Assembly (NCBI RefSeq): GCF_030272615.1
Contig: NC_081410.1
Location: 124,123,140-124,187,139 of the forward strand
Source: Cryptomeria japonica
Lineage: Eukaryota > Streptophyta > Pinopsida > Cupressales > Cupressaceae
Direction of reading: 5' to 3'
DNA: 64,000 bases
The translations under genes and the position numbers were made by a program. Within the stretch, counting starts at the first letter, position 1. Every line of letters starts with the position of its first letter. Shown one piece after another: positions 32,197-42,781 of the stretch. The notes beneath the pieces are model-generated. The model ran no database searches. It saw only the letters and a list, made by a program, of their open reading frames with translations, and had not been told where the DNA came from.

Positions 32197-33530
32197 TGTT
32201 GGCAACAACAATGAGGAAAAACTGAGAGGGGGGGTGAATTAGTTTTCACCAAATCTACAAACTTAATCACAACAACAGATCTGATAAACTGCAACAATAA
32301 CAAAGATAAATCAATTGATAACACAACACTCTACACCAATATTTTGATGTGGATTACCTGGTTAAGAGAAAAACCACAGTGGGAACCTTCCCACAATAAG
32401 ATGATACTCTGTAGTAGTATGTGTAACTATTACAACGGGGAATGCACATGCATCCAAGAATGTTGCCTAGAGCTCACTGCTCAAAGGATAATGACCTGGA
32501 AGGCTACAACCCTCAAGGAAGTCTCACTGACTTAGACAAGATTCAGACTACAATCCAGAAGAAATGAATTATTGTAATAGCATCTTCAAATTCCTGATGA
32601 CAGTTCCGGTTAAGCACAATTGTTTTCTCGGCAACACCAATCTCTTCTCAATACACTACACTGAATGATGAATCCTTGTTCGCACATACACCACTCTCTG
32701 ATAATGCAGACACAACCTCGACACCTAAATTACATGACAATATCACCTATTTATACAATTCATCAACCTTGACAACAAGGTCGACTAAACCCTCAACTCA
32801 CAATTACAAAATTACATTACATGATACAAAGATCGACCACCAAACCATATAATGATATACATTATATAACATGGAACTAAATCAAATCTCCAAGCACACA
32901 ACACCACCAAAAATTATGCCAAGATCAATTGCAACACGCTACAACACCAAGAAAATTGCATAACACAAAGAATGACACCAATTCAACAAAATCACCAACA
33001 ACTCGCACAACAATCAATGCAGATTCTCAGGAAAAATAGGACACAATTAGGAAACACCAGCAAGCACATTAGAATCATCAATAATAGCTGCACCAACACC
33101 ATTTATCAAATCTTGATTTGTCAATGTCTGAAACTCAAGAACACTCAAACAACAACAACTATCACGAAGAAAGATAATTTTCTTAGCACCAAATCACAAA
33201 CCATCTGAAATGAAGATACACAAGATCATCCCAAACAATCTCCCAAATAGTCAGCTCAAGATCTGATCACACCAAAATATACCAGAGGAAATTCTGAACT
33301 CTGCAAAGCACTGATCAGAAAAACAAACCGCAAAACCGAATCATATGCTATGATCAATTAAGCTTCCCGGATCACCAAAACCAATATAGAAGAATATAGT
33401 GATACTATATATACTCCATACACTAAAATAAAATCCCAATAAACCAATATGCAAGCATCAGAGCAATAAATCACAGGAATATGTTGACATCAATGACAAC
33501 AACATATCCTAGCAGCAACAATGTCCAACA
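32197..33530 (-). repeat. 5' LTR of the minus-strand copia
   Basis: Plus-strand start TGTTGGCAACAACAATG and end CAATGTCCAACA. Closely parallel to 24107-25433 with scattered substitutions, mostly C/T and A/G. U5 hairpin equivalent at 32348-32378. Confidence 0.88.
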
Positions 33531-33535
33531 CCCTT
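33531..33535 (+). repeat. Target-site duplication of the minus-strand copia (right, CCCTT)
   Basis: Matches 24102-24106. Confidence 0.85.
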
Positions 33536-34744
33536 GACCCACATTTAATATTGGGTACTTCATCACAATTACATTCACCAATATTAAATAAATATAATAT
33601 AATAATATCAATGTGTTAATATAACTAATCAAGTGGTTACAAGAATATTCCAAGAGAATCTCTACATGTTGCACATCCATCTAGATGCTCCTAGGTGCAA
33701 GAATACAATATAATATTACAATATAATTCCATGTCCACCTCACACAATAATAAAATAATACAAAAATGAAAGATTATTATGCAAGTTGTACAACACCATT
33801 TCCCCAATATTCTCCCACTTGTTGTATACATTATATAAGGGTCAAGAATTAATCCATCACACAAACAAGAGATTGATCTCTCCATGCACGTATACCATCA
33901 TGGAATCCAAGTGATCCATCAAGATAACTGCAACAAGAAACAAAGTGACCACCATCTCATACATGAATGCTCCCACCCTCCATCATGTGCCACTGCCACT
34001 CGACATGAAAAGGCTATTCAAAGAGAAAGCCACACAACCTATCACAACAATTGATAAGTCCTACACCAACTGATATCCAAACATAAACACAAACCCAAAG
34101 GTATCCAATGCAAAGGTAGTTGTTTACATAGCTTAAATAACACCCACAACAAGTACTAACACATCAACTATATATGCCTCCAAGGCATACAAACCAAGTG
34201 AATAACATCTCATCAACATATGCAACATGTAACATGCAACCATAAGCCCCAAGTGCAATACCTGCCACGTATGTACACCAAGGAACTCCCACTACATATG
34301 TAATGTCAATATCAGAAATGAATCCACTAACAACATATCATAGAAGTGTAACTATGTAGTATCAAGAGCATCCACATCAATATGAACATCATGTAAACCA
34401 ATAACTTGCAAGTACCACTCTCACACCATGTCTCCAACATTCTCCCATGTTCTTCACACCAACAAAAGAAAGAGATAAAGGAACCACTATGTCATATCCC
34501 ACATAGAAACACATGAACATAAAACCAGTGAACACATAGCTCTAAACAACCTCCAGCTAATGTAATGTAAATACGAACATCTAGGAAGATAACCAAAACA
34601 AAGAGAGAAACATTGCAAATCAAATCCTGTAGTATGTCCTTCTACACACACCTCTAAATGTTAATTGTGTCAAGTATGATCTCCTCCATAAAACCCCACA
34701 TGAAAAGCATAACAACACCCAAAAACCGTTCAATCCCTTGGACT
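33536..34744. other. No gene recognised; old repeat sequence with LTR-start-like motifs on the minus strand
   Basis: CA-rich on the plus strand and without coding domains. On the minus strand GTGGGAGAATATTGGGGAAA (about 33805-33825) and ATGGGAGAATGTTGGAGACA (about 34430-34450) each look like a polypurine tract followed by an LTR start, suggesting two nested or tandem LTR copies. This DNA resumes at 63381 after the LARD-2 nest. Confidence 0.4.
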
Positions 34745-34749
34745 AAACC
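34745..34749 (+). repeat. Target-site duplication of LARD-2 (left, AAACC)
   Basis: AAACC before the 5' LTR and again at 63376-63380 after the last piece of the 3' LTR, 28.6 kb away. Confidence 0.88.
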
Positions 34750-35663
34750 TGTTGACAATTGACACTCTTTCGGTGGATTCTAGTGCATGAATAATGGATT
34801 AGGGTTGTCATTGATGGCAACTCTTCAAGGACATCCTATTTGATAGTTATGGATTTTAGTAACCAGTAGAGGAAGTGGTTCGGTAATCTATCACCAGATA
34901 GTAGAGCACTTTTGGTTCAGAATCATTGCAGTGGTTAGATCCATGCATGGGATGATAGGGCCTACATGTAGAAATCATTTAGACATCATTTGGTTGATTT
35001 GCATATGTTTTAGAGGTCCAGTCTAAGCCGACACCCGATTACACGTTACATTGCATATTGTGCTTGGCCGACTTGATGAATGTCTTATTCTATGATTACG
35101 GATATATATGACCAATGTAGAAGATCTTTTTGGTGATGATATGAGCGAGTGGTGATCGAAAAACCTATTTGGCACAATTTCACATGTGCATTCTTGATCT
35201 CATAGTTGACTGAGAAGCATAACAGAGCAGAGCTGCAAATGTGTTACAGTCAGACTTATTTCACTTAACTGGAACTCATCTAGGCATTGTTTGATGCTAT
35301 TTTGGAGTTCAATCATTATAGTTATCATTGTAAATGATCTATAAGTCATTGAGACTTCCATATTGTAATTGAGCCTTTGGTTCTAGGCAGTGTGCTTGAA
35401 TGCAAGTGCATTCCTCTCATGTAATATTTACGTACTCTTGATCATAGTATATGAATATTATGGATTCCAATCCCAACGTGGTTTTTCCCTTTCCAGGTTT
35501 CCACGTAAAAATCTTGGTGTTATGATTTTGTTGATGGTTATCTTGTGTTTCTACATTTTACTTTCTTGCATTTGCTTACAGGGGTTTGAGAATAAGTTTG
35601 AAAATGTATTTTACTGATAGAACAGTAATTCACCCCCACTCTCAGTGTTCCCTGATTGCAACA
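34750..35663 (+). repeat. LARD-2 5' LTR
   Basis: Starts TGTTGACAATTGACAC and ends CTGATTGCAACA. Contains the U5 hairpin at 35477-35505 and a C-run CACCCCCACTCTCAG at 35631, 33 bp before the end. Confidence 0.9.
35477..35505 (+). promoter_or_regulatory. U5 hairpin motif of LARD-2
   Basis: CGTGG, T5, CCC ... GG, T3, CCACG: a perfect 5-bp outer stem. The same architecture recurs at 42749-42777, 55476-55503, 61513-61540, 12105-12133, 16675-16703 and, on the minus strand, 24258-24288 and 32348-32378. Confidence 0.6.
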
Positions 35664-35664
35664 A

Positions 35665-35679
35665 TCGGTGTCAGAGCCT
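35665..35679 (+). promoter_or_regulatory. LARD-2 primer binding site
   Basis: TCGGTGTCAGAGCCT follows the LTR end. It is an initiator-Met-type site with two changes (TGGTATCAGAGCC expected). Confidence 0.7.
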
Positions 35680-35731
35680 AGTTCCTCTAAGGAAGCCTAG
35701 CTGCTTGAGGAAGGTCTGGGAGATTGAATCA

Positions 35732-36889
35732 ATGGATTCTGGTTTGTAGAGACAACTTTGTGTGGCACTTGAGGATCTTGATGCAGCAAGAAATGAAATA
35801 AGTTCCTGAAAGAGAAACTTGAATGCGGCTGAAGACTTCATTAATGATTTGAAAGATCAAGTGAACACTTCAAGAGATAAGAGGAAAGAGGTGATGGACA
35901 AGCTGAAGGAGAAAGAAGAACAAAGAAAGGAAAATCAATATAAAGTTGATGAAATTAATAAGATTGCTAGAGAAAATGTTGTACTGAAGAATGAGATGCA
36001 ATCCATTGTGATGAAGTTGACTAAGGAGATTGAAGATCGGAAGAAGAATGAAGAAAGTTTGACTCAATCATTGAAAGATAGATCAGATGAATGCTTCATA
36101 CTCACCTATGAGAATGATCAGTTGAATCTTGCATTTACATAATCAAGGAATAATGGTCAAGAACTTGAAAGATAGATTGTTGCCCTATAAGATGAACTTG
36201 CTACTGTAAGTGAATACAAAGAAAAATTCAATGCTAGCTCAACAAGGCTTGATGAGATGCTGGAAAGTTAGAGACATTGAAAAGACATGAGAGGACTTAG
36301 ATTTGAGAAAGGAGAATCCTCTAGATCTGGACAAAGAAATGCAAAGCCTAATCATAAGAAGAGCAAGAATCCTCTGGTAAGACAACCTAATGCCTATAAA
36401 TTCAATGGTAGATGTTTTACTTGCAATAACTTTGGTCATATAGAAAATCAATGCAGAAGTAGAGTGAATAATGGAATGAATAATATGAACAATGGTCCTA
36501 CGTTTACCGGTCAGTGTTTCATATGCAATAATTTTGGTCACAAGTCAAACATGTGCAGAGCGGTAATGAAAATTTTTCAGAATAAGAGCTGTTATGCTTG
36601 TGGGATGTTTGGACATATCTCTAACTAAAGCAGGATGAGACCAAATTAGATGAATTTCAGACCTATGCAGAGAAATGTTTTTTGTCGTGCATGCAACAAA
36701 ACCAGTCACATTGCAAAGTATTGCAGAAGCAAAAACAATGATCTAGTAAACAAAGGCAAATCAGATGAGAAAGGCAAAGAAAAGGTAGAAGAGATCATGA
36801 TCAAGCATGAGAAGATGTGGGTTAGAAAAGATGAATCTAAGGCAAACAGTGGATCTGTACCTGAATCCGATGCAAGATCTTCATCCAGT
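35732..36889 (+). pseudogene. LARD-2 gag: coiled coil plus four zinc knuckles
   Basis: The ATG at 35732 (MDSGL) and all later pieces are in one frame, broken only by stops. Residues from 35819 form a long coiled coil (DKLKEKEEQRKENQYKVDEI). From 36400 there are four knuckles: CFTCNNFGHIENQC, CFICNNFGHKSNMC, CYACGMFGHISN followed by a stop and a lost last Cys, and CRACNKTSHIAKYC (S for G). This multi-knuckle Gag resembles Sirevirus-type copia Gag. No DSG protease follows; the frame runs into an inserted LTR at about 36890. Confidence 0.78.
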
Positions 36890-38070
36890 TGTTACTATTT
36901 ACTAATTTGTCATTAGTTTTATGTCCAAAGTCATTCTATATACTCTAGTCAGTTAATACCACCGAAATATTCAGTCGGTAAGCACAGAGCAGTCGGTTAC
37001 AGAAGTTACAAGTCACAAAGTCCAGTATGCACCGAGCAGTCTACCGAGTAACGTTCTATGTCTACCGAGCAACAAAGATGGTATACCGAGTTAATACACA
37101 CCGAGTGAAACGTGTTACCAGATTCATTGAACCTAGACACATGGGAAATGTGTTACAAAGATCGAGGAACAAGAAACCGTTATCACATTGGAAATTGCAC
37201 TTATAGATTTTGTATGATTTTGAGGTCATCTATCCAATGAAATAATTTGTATGGTTATTCATTTAATGATCATGTTTGTAAGATCGAAGCATGGACAAGA
37301 TCACAGTTACAAGAGATCTATTTATACAGCATGAATTGAGGATTAAAATATGTGTGTGTGAAGCAAGACTTGTGTGAAAAGCAAAATCATGGGGAAGCAC
37401 AGAATGTTATGATTGTTACAATTAACAGAGATACACAGAGGTCACCGAGAAGGATTTCAGAGAACGGTCAAGGAACAGAGTAAACAGAAGGGTTTACCGA
37501 GTTAATTTATGGATTGCTGAGGTATGCTATAAGCAAGGTAATATCATTTTGAGCACATAGAATTTGCTATAACATTTCAGATGTGAAGTTGCAGACATTT
37601 TGTAAAATTTTGATTGTAATATTTTGAGTTGTAAGAGAAACCTTTAACAGGGTAAAAGACTCTAACAAAGTCTATAAATTATAAAGTCTTTAACCAGGTA
37701 CAACATTCAGAATAAGTGTTGTAAAATCCTTTAGCAAGGTAGATCTAAAGATCTTGATACTCCTAACAGGGTAATTTATCAGAAATAGCTAAACATGTAG
37801 CTCTAACTGAGCAACCTTTATTATTGCAGTAGTGAAGTTGTGGGTGTCATCCCCACCACAGTTTTTCTCTCTAACAAGGAGTTTCTACGTAACCAAAATA
37901 TATGTGTTATGGAGTGAATCATGTATGATTGTTATTTATTTGTTTTAGCATTATATTATGTTACAACAATATTCAGTTTATGCTTAACAGTAAAGTTATT
38001 ATTGAAGAAAGGATTTGAAGTGCTGATTCACCCCTCCCCTCTCAGTACATTAGCTTTCCATATTGGGCCT
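36890..38070 (+). mobile_element. Solo-LTR-like insertion at the end of LARD-2 gag
   Basis: Coding sequence stops abruptly after CCAGT at 36889. The region has LTR features: several ACCGAG motifs (36970-37110), a U5-type GTTTTTCTCTCTAACAAGG with TTTCTACGT (37858-37895), and a C-run TTCACCCCTCCCCTCTCAG at 38027. The comparable place in LARD-1 (13376-13440) reads CCAGT then AACTAAG, and AACTAAGG resumes here at 38071. No clean 5-bp duplication is visible, so the ends are approximate. Confidence 0.5.
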
Positions 38071-38481
38071 AACTAAGGCATTTGTCCTTAGGGGGTGACA
38101 TCTTCATGCAAAATCTTGCAGAACCCCTAAAAAGAGATCTATGATTGACAAGATTGATTGTAGATGCTTGGAGATGATTATCTGGAATTCATCATGTAGA
38201 TCTTGGAATCTGGTAGAATGGATTATGCTGAATAGGACATCCGGTTGAACTTTACAGTTTCATTTATTTCAACTTAAAGTTATGATTTGCAAAGTTAAAA
38301 AGGGAAAAATGTGAATCATTTCTCAAATTGTGAATGAAGAGTTGAAGCTACAGAGCGAGGCAAACCGGTTTTCAAGGTGATCAGAAAGCTTGAGTTGATC
38401 TGACAAGGAGTTCTTGTGCATTCGACAAGAAAAAAGGTATTTACCAAAGCATGTTCATCCTTTGAACCTAAATTTCTTGAA

Positions 38482-40380
38482 ATGGCGTCTTCTTCTCACC
38501 TTTGATAGGAGAAGTTTCTGAGTGGGCAAGGCCGCAATTCAAAAGACATCCACTTAAGTTTGTTGAGGATGATCCCAATGGTGATTTTTCATTCATGCCA
38601 TATGGAGTTTTGCACGTTGATGATGTCAAGGCATACATTCACTGCATGATTGAGGAAACCAAAAATAAAGATATCTTAACCCTGTATACTAAGCATATAA
38701 TGGATGAAGTTGGAAATCCCAAACTAGAATAGCACAATTACAGAGGAAGGGTTTCACACAGTTTGTTCACTTTTTGACATTCAATGAGGATGAATGGGTA
38801 AGATACATTTTGAGCCATATCCATGATGAATTCATATGGCTTAATATACCCTACAAGATAACCAAGCAGGCCATTCATACAGTCACATGTTTGTATCAAA
38901 CTGGTGGAAAACCTAATTTGAGGAAGGTAGCGAACCCAATCGCCACAAAGCTAACCGGTGCTCAATTTGACAGTAGATCAATGATGATTGATGATATCTT
39001 GGAGCAAGATGTTAAATTTGCATCAATGATCATTGCATACAAATTTTATCAATCTAGCAAATTGAATTCGGTCTCCGCTACTACGATATATGCAGCCTAT
39101 TAGATGGTAAAGGAGGATATGCAATATGACTTGTGCACTGTTATTCTTGAAGAGATCCTAAGCAATCTGAAGAAAATCAAAATAGACAAGAAGAATATTT
39201 TCAAATTCGGTTCATTGATTGGTTGTCTAGCATTGTACTTCATGAATGAAATCCCTAGGATGGGCAGGGTCCAATGGGAATATGACTTACCGGTAGCCAC
39301 TCAGATCAAACGAGGTTTGCAAAGATTGGGAAACAAAGAGAATCAGACAATTGCCCTTTTGAGTTTCTTCAAAACCTTCCAAGGTAGAATGAAGAATAGG
39401 GAAAGGATCCCTAAGGAAGTGGTAGACAAATATGCAAACACTATCTACTTCATGGTTGACAAGGATCAGTGCCATATGGAGGCAGTAGAACCAAGGACAA
39501 TATGGATAATGCCAATGGGTTATGAGGTTGATGCTCAAACTCTTGAAGGCTATGCTTAACATCTTTTGAGCAAATTGGTTGACCCACAAGAAGAAAAAAT
39601 TAGCACTTTCGAAGAAAAAGATATGGAATTGCATAAGAAATTCACTTAGTCTGAAAGGAAAAGAAAAGTAACAAAAATTGTCGAGGCTGTAGCTAAACAG
39701 ATGGGTTTTACTAAAGAAGTTATCAAGAAGGCTAAGGAGAAGAAGGCTCAGATGGAAGCAAAGATGGAATCAAAGAAGCCTAAGATTGAGCTGGTTCCCT
39801 CCCAAGAAAAGCCTAAGGAGGCTAAGTCTTCTCCCACTCTGGTGAAGTCATCAACAACTCAAAGCTCATCTAGAAAGGGAGTGTTGAAGCAAAAGAAGAA
39901 GCCAAAAAGAACTTATGTAGTTGTATCTCCTGTTGCATTTGAGACTAAATAAGATGAGGAAGAAAAGAAAGCAAAGAAGAAAGGAGAATTTGTCAGAGTA
40001 ATTAGAAAACCACAGTCCGGTGGTGAGCATAGAAAGAAAACAAAATCAGAAGCCTCTCTAACAGGCAGTCCTAAAAGAGGAAGGAGGCTAAGGAAAAAGT
40101 TTGATAAGGATATTGAATCTGGCAAGGTGGAAGATAAATACACCATCATTCCCCCATTGATTGCAAAAGACTTGATTGATGAAATAGTTAATGATTATAA
40201 TATCAAGAATATTAGTGCATACTATGATAATTTTGATGAAAATGATCAGAGAGAATTTGAGGAAGATGTTGTGTTGCATTTGCATAACTTCAACAAGTCA
40301 TTAATTGAGTTAGAACATAGTATTCCGAAAGATTTATATAACATTGTTGCTGGTAGAAGGCTAATAGCAAGCTGATTAGA
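38482..40380 (+). pseudogene. aORF copy C, N-terminal and central part
   Basis: The ATG at 38482 (MASSSHL) is quickly stopped; the frame that continues is seen from 38502 (EVSEWARPQFKRHPLKFVED) and, after a shift, from 38774 in one frame. Landmarks: WLNIPYKITKQAIHTVTCLY, KLTGAQFDSR, then ILEEILSNLKKIKIDKKN and FGSLIGCLALYFMNEIP (39206-39256), PRTIWIMPMGYEVD, and a K/E/P-rich linker with repeated KKAKEKK-like blocks. This is the same order as copies A and B. No enzyme motif. About five in-frame stops or shifts inactivate it. Role unknown; its position after gag is like the env-like ORF of Sireviruses. Confidence 0.6.
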
Positions 40381-41750
40381 TAAGGAAATGAAAGAGCATG
40401 AATTGATAAATATTAGAGCTTGCATCTCTCAAGAAGAAATTGATAGACTCATGGATCTAGCCAATAAGAAGGAATTCCTTAGCAAAAACAGAGTAAACAA
40501 GCTTATGGTTGGCAAGGTTGAAGAAGTAAGAAAATAAACTGAAGAGAAATGGAAAAGGTTCCTAAAGAACAATTGGGTTCCAATCAACCCTGAATCTCAG
40601 AAGGAAGACACTTCTCATCTAGAAGACCAAGTTAATACAACCCTTGATGCAGAGGACAACTAAAATCCTTCGGTTGATCACCAAGAGATGGTGGACAGAA
40701 AAGATGAAGAGGCCCAATAGACACCAAAAGATGATACTGCACCAAGTGGTGACACCAGTGCATAGATTGAAGAGAAAGAAAAGGATAAATAAGAAGTTCA
40801 TATAGAGAAAGAACCAGAAAAGGATGTAGGAAGAGATGAGGAAGATAAGGATAAAGTATAAGATAAGGCAAAAGAGGTAAATAAGGGAAAGCAGAAAATT
40901 GATGATCTCCTGGTAACCATGGCAATTGACACACCAAAGGAAAAAGGGAAAAGGATATTTTCACAAATTTCCATCAATTTTGATAGACCTCTTGACATTG
41001 GACGGATATCTCTAGCTGAAAGGCCGATGGTTGCTGCAGCAGTCCAGGCTCAAGCTAGTCAGGACTTGGTTAAATCAGAGACTAAGGACAAAAAGTTGAT
41101 TGAGATGTCTATGAGTGTTTTACAAAAGGTGGTACCAGAACTGCAACTAGATCCAAATTCCAACCCCTTCGACAAGCTACTATAGTTAGTTAACAACATC
41201 AATACCAATTTTGAATCATTGGAAAAGGCAACCACCAAGAAAGTATTGGACAAATTCAAGGAGGTGTGCATGCAGACTTTCCAGAACATGATTGAAGATG
41301 ACAAAGTAAAATTGAACAAAGGACTATAGACTGTCTTCGAGGCATTGAGTGAAGGAGGAAAGATATAAAATTCATGCCTTATACTGCCCAAATTCACCTC
41401 AAATATCGATAAGCAAATCAATGTTTTCCATGGCAAGCTTGCTAGTATATCTCAGTCATTTGATTCCAATGTAGCCCTTACCAACAACATAGAAGGTTAG
41501 GTGATAGCTCTAACTGATCAAATCTTGAGCCTAAAGTCAGAAAAGGATAGGATACTAAGGTGGGTTGGTGAACTCTTGAACCTTATTGCTCCCTAGATGG
41601 ACACCATGTTGAACAACAAAGTTGATTGCATGAAGACAATGGTACAACCAATTTCATCAGAATTGAAAGATGTAGAGATATATGCCTATGTTTTCAATGC
41701 TTTCATCATAGTTTTGGACAACTTGAAGAATGGGTGGGATACCCACTAAG
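40381..41750 (+). pseudogene. aORF copy C, charged linker and C-terminal coiled coil
   Basis: In the same frame as the preceding part. An acidic/basic low-complexity stretch (40600-40900) leads to RIFSQISINFDRPLDIGRIS (40950) and helical pieces such as SLEKATTKKVLDKFKEVCMQ and LTDQILSLKSEKDRILRWVG (41510-41570). Four or more TAG/TAA stops interrupt it; most could be CAG or CAA changed by C to T. It corresponds to the coiled-coil ends of copies A and B. Confidence 0.5.
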
Positions 41751-41842
41751 GATTTTTGAAGACCATTTTTGCAAATATCTTCAAGTATGTATAGTATATC
41801 CGGTATGTACCCTTGTATATAAGTTTTTGAGCAGCACACCAA

Positions 41843-42013
41843 CTTTGGCATTATTGTCAAAGGGGGAGAGTAGAGTGAAAAATGTACAAAGAATGATACA
41901 AGTTTTTGAGTCTTTGGTCTAAGGGGGAGCCTTAGAAATTTTGACCTGGTATACAAGTTTCAATACTTAAGTCATTTTTCACGAGTGTTGCTATCAATGC
42001 CAAAGGGGAAGGT
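41843..42013 (+). promoter_or_regulatory. LARD-2 duplicated polypurine module
   Basis: CTTTGGCATTATTGTCAAAG plus GGGGAGAG (41843-41870) and, abutting the 3' LTR, ATCAATGCC plus AAAGGGGAAGGT (41993-42013). The first half is nearly identical to 60172-60198 of the copia element. Confidence 0.75.
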
Positions 42014-42781
42014 TGTTGGTGATTAACACTCTTCTAGTGGATTCTAGTGCATGAATAATGGATTAGGGTTTTAATTGATGGTAACTCTTCATGGAAATCC
42101 TATCCCGTACTTATGGATTTTGGTAACTAGTAGAGGAAGTGGTTCAGTAATCTGTCACCAAATAGCAGATCACTTTTGGTCTGGAATCGTTGGGTGATTG
42201 CGGTGGTTAGATTCATGCATGGGATGATAGGGCCAACATGTAGAAATCATTTAGACATCATTTGGTTGATCCACATATGTTTTAGAGGTTCGATCTAAGC
42301 CGACACCTGGTTACACGTTACATTGCATATTGTGCTTGGCCGACTTGATGAATGTCTTATTCTATGATTGCAGATATATATGACCAATGTAGAAGATATT
42401 TTTGGTGATGATATGAGTGAGTGGTGATTGAGAAACCTATTTGGCACAGTTTCACGTGTGTATTTTTGATCTGATAGCTATCTAAGAAGCAGACCAAAGC
42501 AGAGTTGCATAAGTGTTACACTCAGACTTATTGTACTTAACTAGAACTCATTTAGGCATTGGTTGATGCTATTTTGGAGTTCAATCATTATAGTTATCAG
42601 TGAAAATGATCTGTAAGTCAGTGAGACTTCCATATTATAATTTAACCTTTGGTTCTAGGCAGTGTTCCTGAATGCAAGTGCATTCCTCTCATGTAATATT
42701 TATGTACTCCTGATCATAGAATATGAATATTGTGGGTTCCAATCCCACCGTGGTTTTTCCCTTTCCGGGTTTCCATGTAAA
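42014..42781 (+). repeat. LARD-2 3' LTR, first part
   Basis: Parallel to 34750-35517 of the 5' LTR. It stops at CCATGTAAA, where the gypsy element inserted, directly after the U5 hairpin (42749-42777). Confidence 0.9.
42777..42781 (+). repeat. Target-site duplication of the gypsy element (left, GTAAA)
   Basis: GTAAA, repeated at 63209-63213. The intact LARD-2 5' LTR has CCACGTAAAAATCTTGG at this place. Confidence 0.9.

Larger units (their letters stand above)
24107..33530 (-). mobile_element. Ty1/copia retrotransposon, minus strand, with nested insertions
   Basis: LTRs of 1327 and 1334 bp bound by CCCTT duplications, initiator-Met-type primer site, polypurine tract and, in 5'-3' order on the minus strand, gag, protease, integrase, RT and RNase H. 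Integrase before RT defines Ty1/copia. A solo LTR (28745-30003) and an AT-rich insert (about 30860-31815) lie inside; without them the element would be about 7.2 kb. Several frameshifts, stops and active-site changes make it inactive. The duplicated polypurine module is of the kind reported for Sireviruses, but I do not assign the lineage. Confidence 0.93.

Noticed and set aside
41626-41922. 98-residue plus-strand frame after aORF copy C
   Set aside because: The aORF frame through the same bases gives helical sequence consistent with the family; this frame overlaps it and runs into the polypurine module.
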